Shown: positions 5,211-5,281 of the stretch, piece by piece | Numbering within the stretch: position 1 is the first letter of the stretch | Layout of the letters: every line of letters begins with the position of its first letter | Notes under the pieces: generated by a model | Told to the model about the DNA's origin: nothing | The model's database searches: none | What the model saw: the letters and a program-made list of their open reading frames with translations, nothing else | From: Dehalococcoidia bacterium | GTDB lineage: Bacteria > Chloroflexota > Dehalococcoidia > GIF9 > AB-539-J10 | Assembly: GCA_030669525.1 (NCBI GenBank) | Contig: DAOVDO010000083.1 | Span: 1-5,281, forward strand | Reading direction: 5' to 3' | DNA: 5,281 nt | Translations under genes and position numbers: made by a program

Positions 5211-5281
5211 GGGGGAGTGTCGGAATTGGCAGACGAGCATGACTTAGGAGCATGTGGCGATAGGCGGGGGGGTTCGAGTCG
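5211..5281 (+). tRNA. tRNA-Leu, anticodon UAG, 3' partial at the window edge
   Basis: The 5' part fits a class II tRNA. It has a 7-base acceptor strand GGGGGAG (5211-5217), TG, a D-stem TCG/CGA (5220-5222 and 5234-5236), and a D-loop with GG at 5228-5229. The anticodon loop is CTTAGGA (5243-5249) with anticodon TAG (5245-5247), reading CUN leucine codons. A long variable arm (5256-5265) and the T-loop TTCGAGT (5273-5279) follow. The window stops in the 3' T-stem, so the 3' acceptor strand is missing. Three pairs fail: A5242 with G5250, G5257 with G5264, and G5271 with G5281. Each would be restored by replacing the 3' G. This is either sequence error at a contig end or a decayed tRNA copy. Confidence 0.82.

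Noticed and set aside
1..5281. CRISPR arrays, insertion sequences, transposases, phage or attachment-site signals
   Set aside because: No regularly spaced repeats, terminal inverted repeats or mobile-element genes are seen. A tRNA can serve as an integration site, but nothing after it is available to judge.

Overview
The window looks like a short contig from a strictly anaerobic bacterium of moderate GC content. The evidence is a set of genes for ATP-driven radical (de)hydratase or aryl-CoA reductase chemistry, a radical SAM enzyme, and a bacterial DRG-type GTPase with a TGS domain. Promoters are sigma-70-like, and the arrangement as a whole recalls Chloroflexota of the Dehalococcoidia type. 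That placement is inference from gene content and style; no marker gene here settles it.

Region 1 (1-2124, + strand) is the 3' end of an operon. It holds the C-terminal end of a 2-hydroxyacyl-CoA dehydratase / benzoyl-CoA reductase catalytic-type subunit. Two ATP-dependent activase subunits of the BadF/BadG/BcrA/BcrD family follow. The first activase keeps the two cluster cysteines but has a divergent second phosphate motif. The second has canonical motifs and a C-terminal iron-sulfur ferredoxin-like extension. The two activases overlap by 4 bases (TTGA). One catalytic-type subunit followed by two unlike activases resembles the bcrCBAD / bzdNOPQ layout of class I benzoyl-CoA reductases more than the single-activase dehydratases. 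The substrate cannot be read from the sequence. The likely electron path is reduced ferredoxin (or another donor), then the fused ferredoxin domain, the activase [4Fe-4S] cluster, and finally the catalytic subunits.

Region 2 (2125-2940) has a 200-base gap with a small hairpin and an extended -10 promoter. A VTT/DedA-type (YqaA-like) membrane protein follows and ends at a weak terminator-like hairpin between convergent genes.

Region 3 (2941-5078) is a divergent pair. A radical SAM protein with a C-terminal auxiliary-cluster region lies on the - strand, and a DRG/OBG-type GTPase with a TGS domain lies on the + strand. The 146-base gap between them holds one good promoter facing each way. The GTPase promoter sits so close to its ATG that the transcript is predicted to be leaderless.

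Region 4 (5079-5281) is non-coding and ends inside a tRNA-Leu (anticodon UAG). Its last ~32 bases break three expected base pairs, always through a G, which suggests either sequence error at a contig end or a decayed tRNA.
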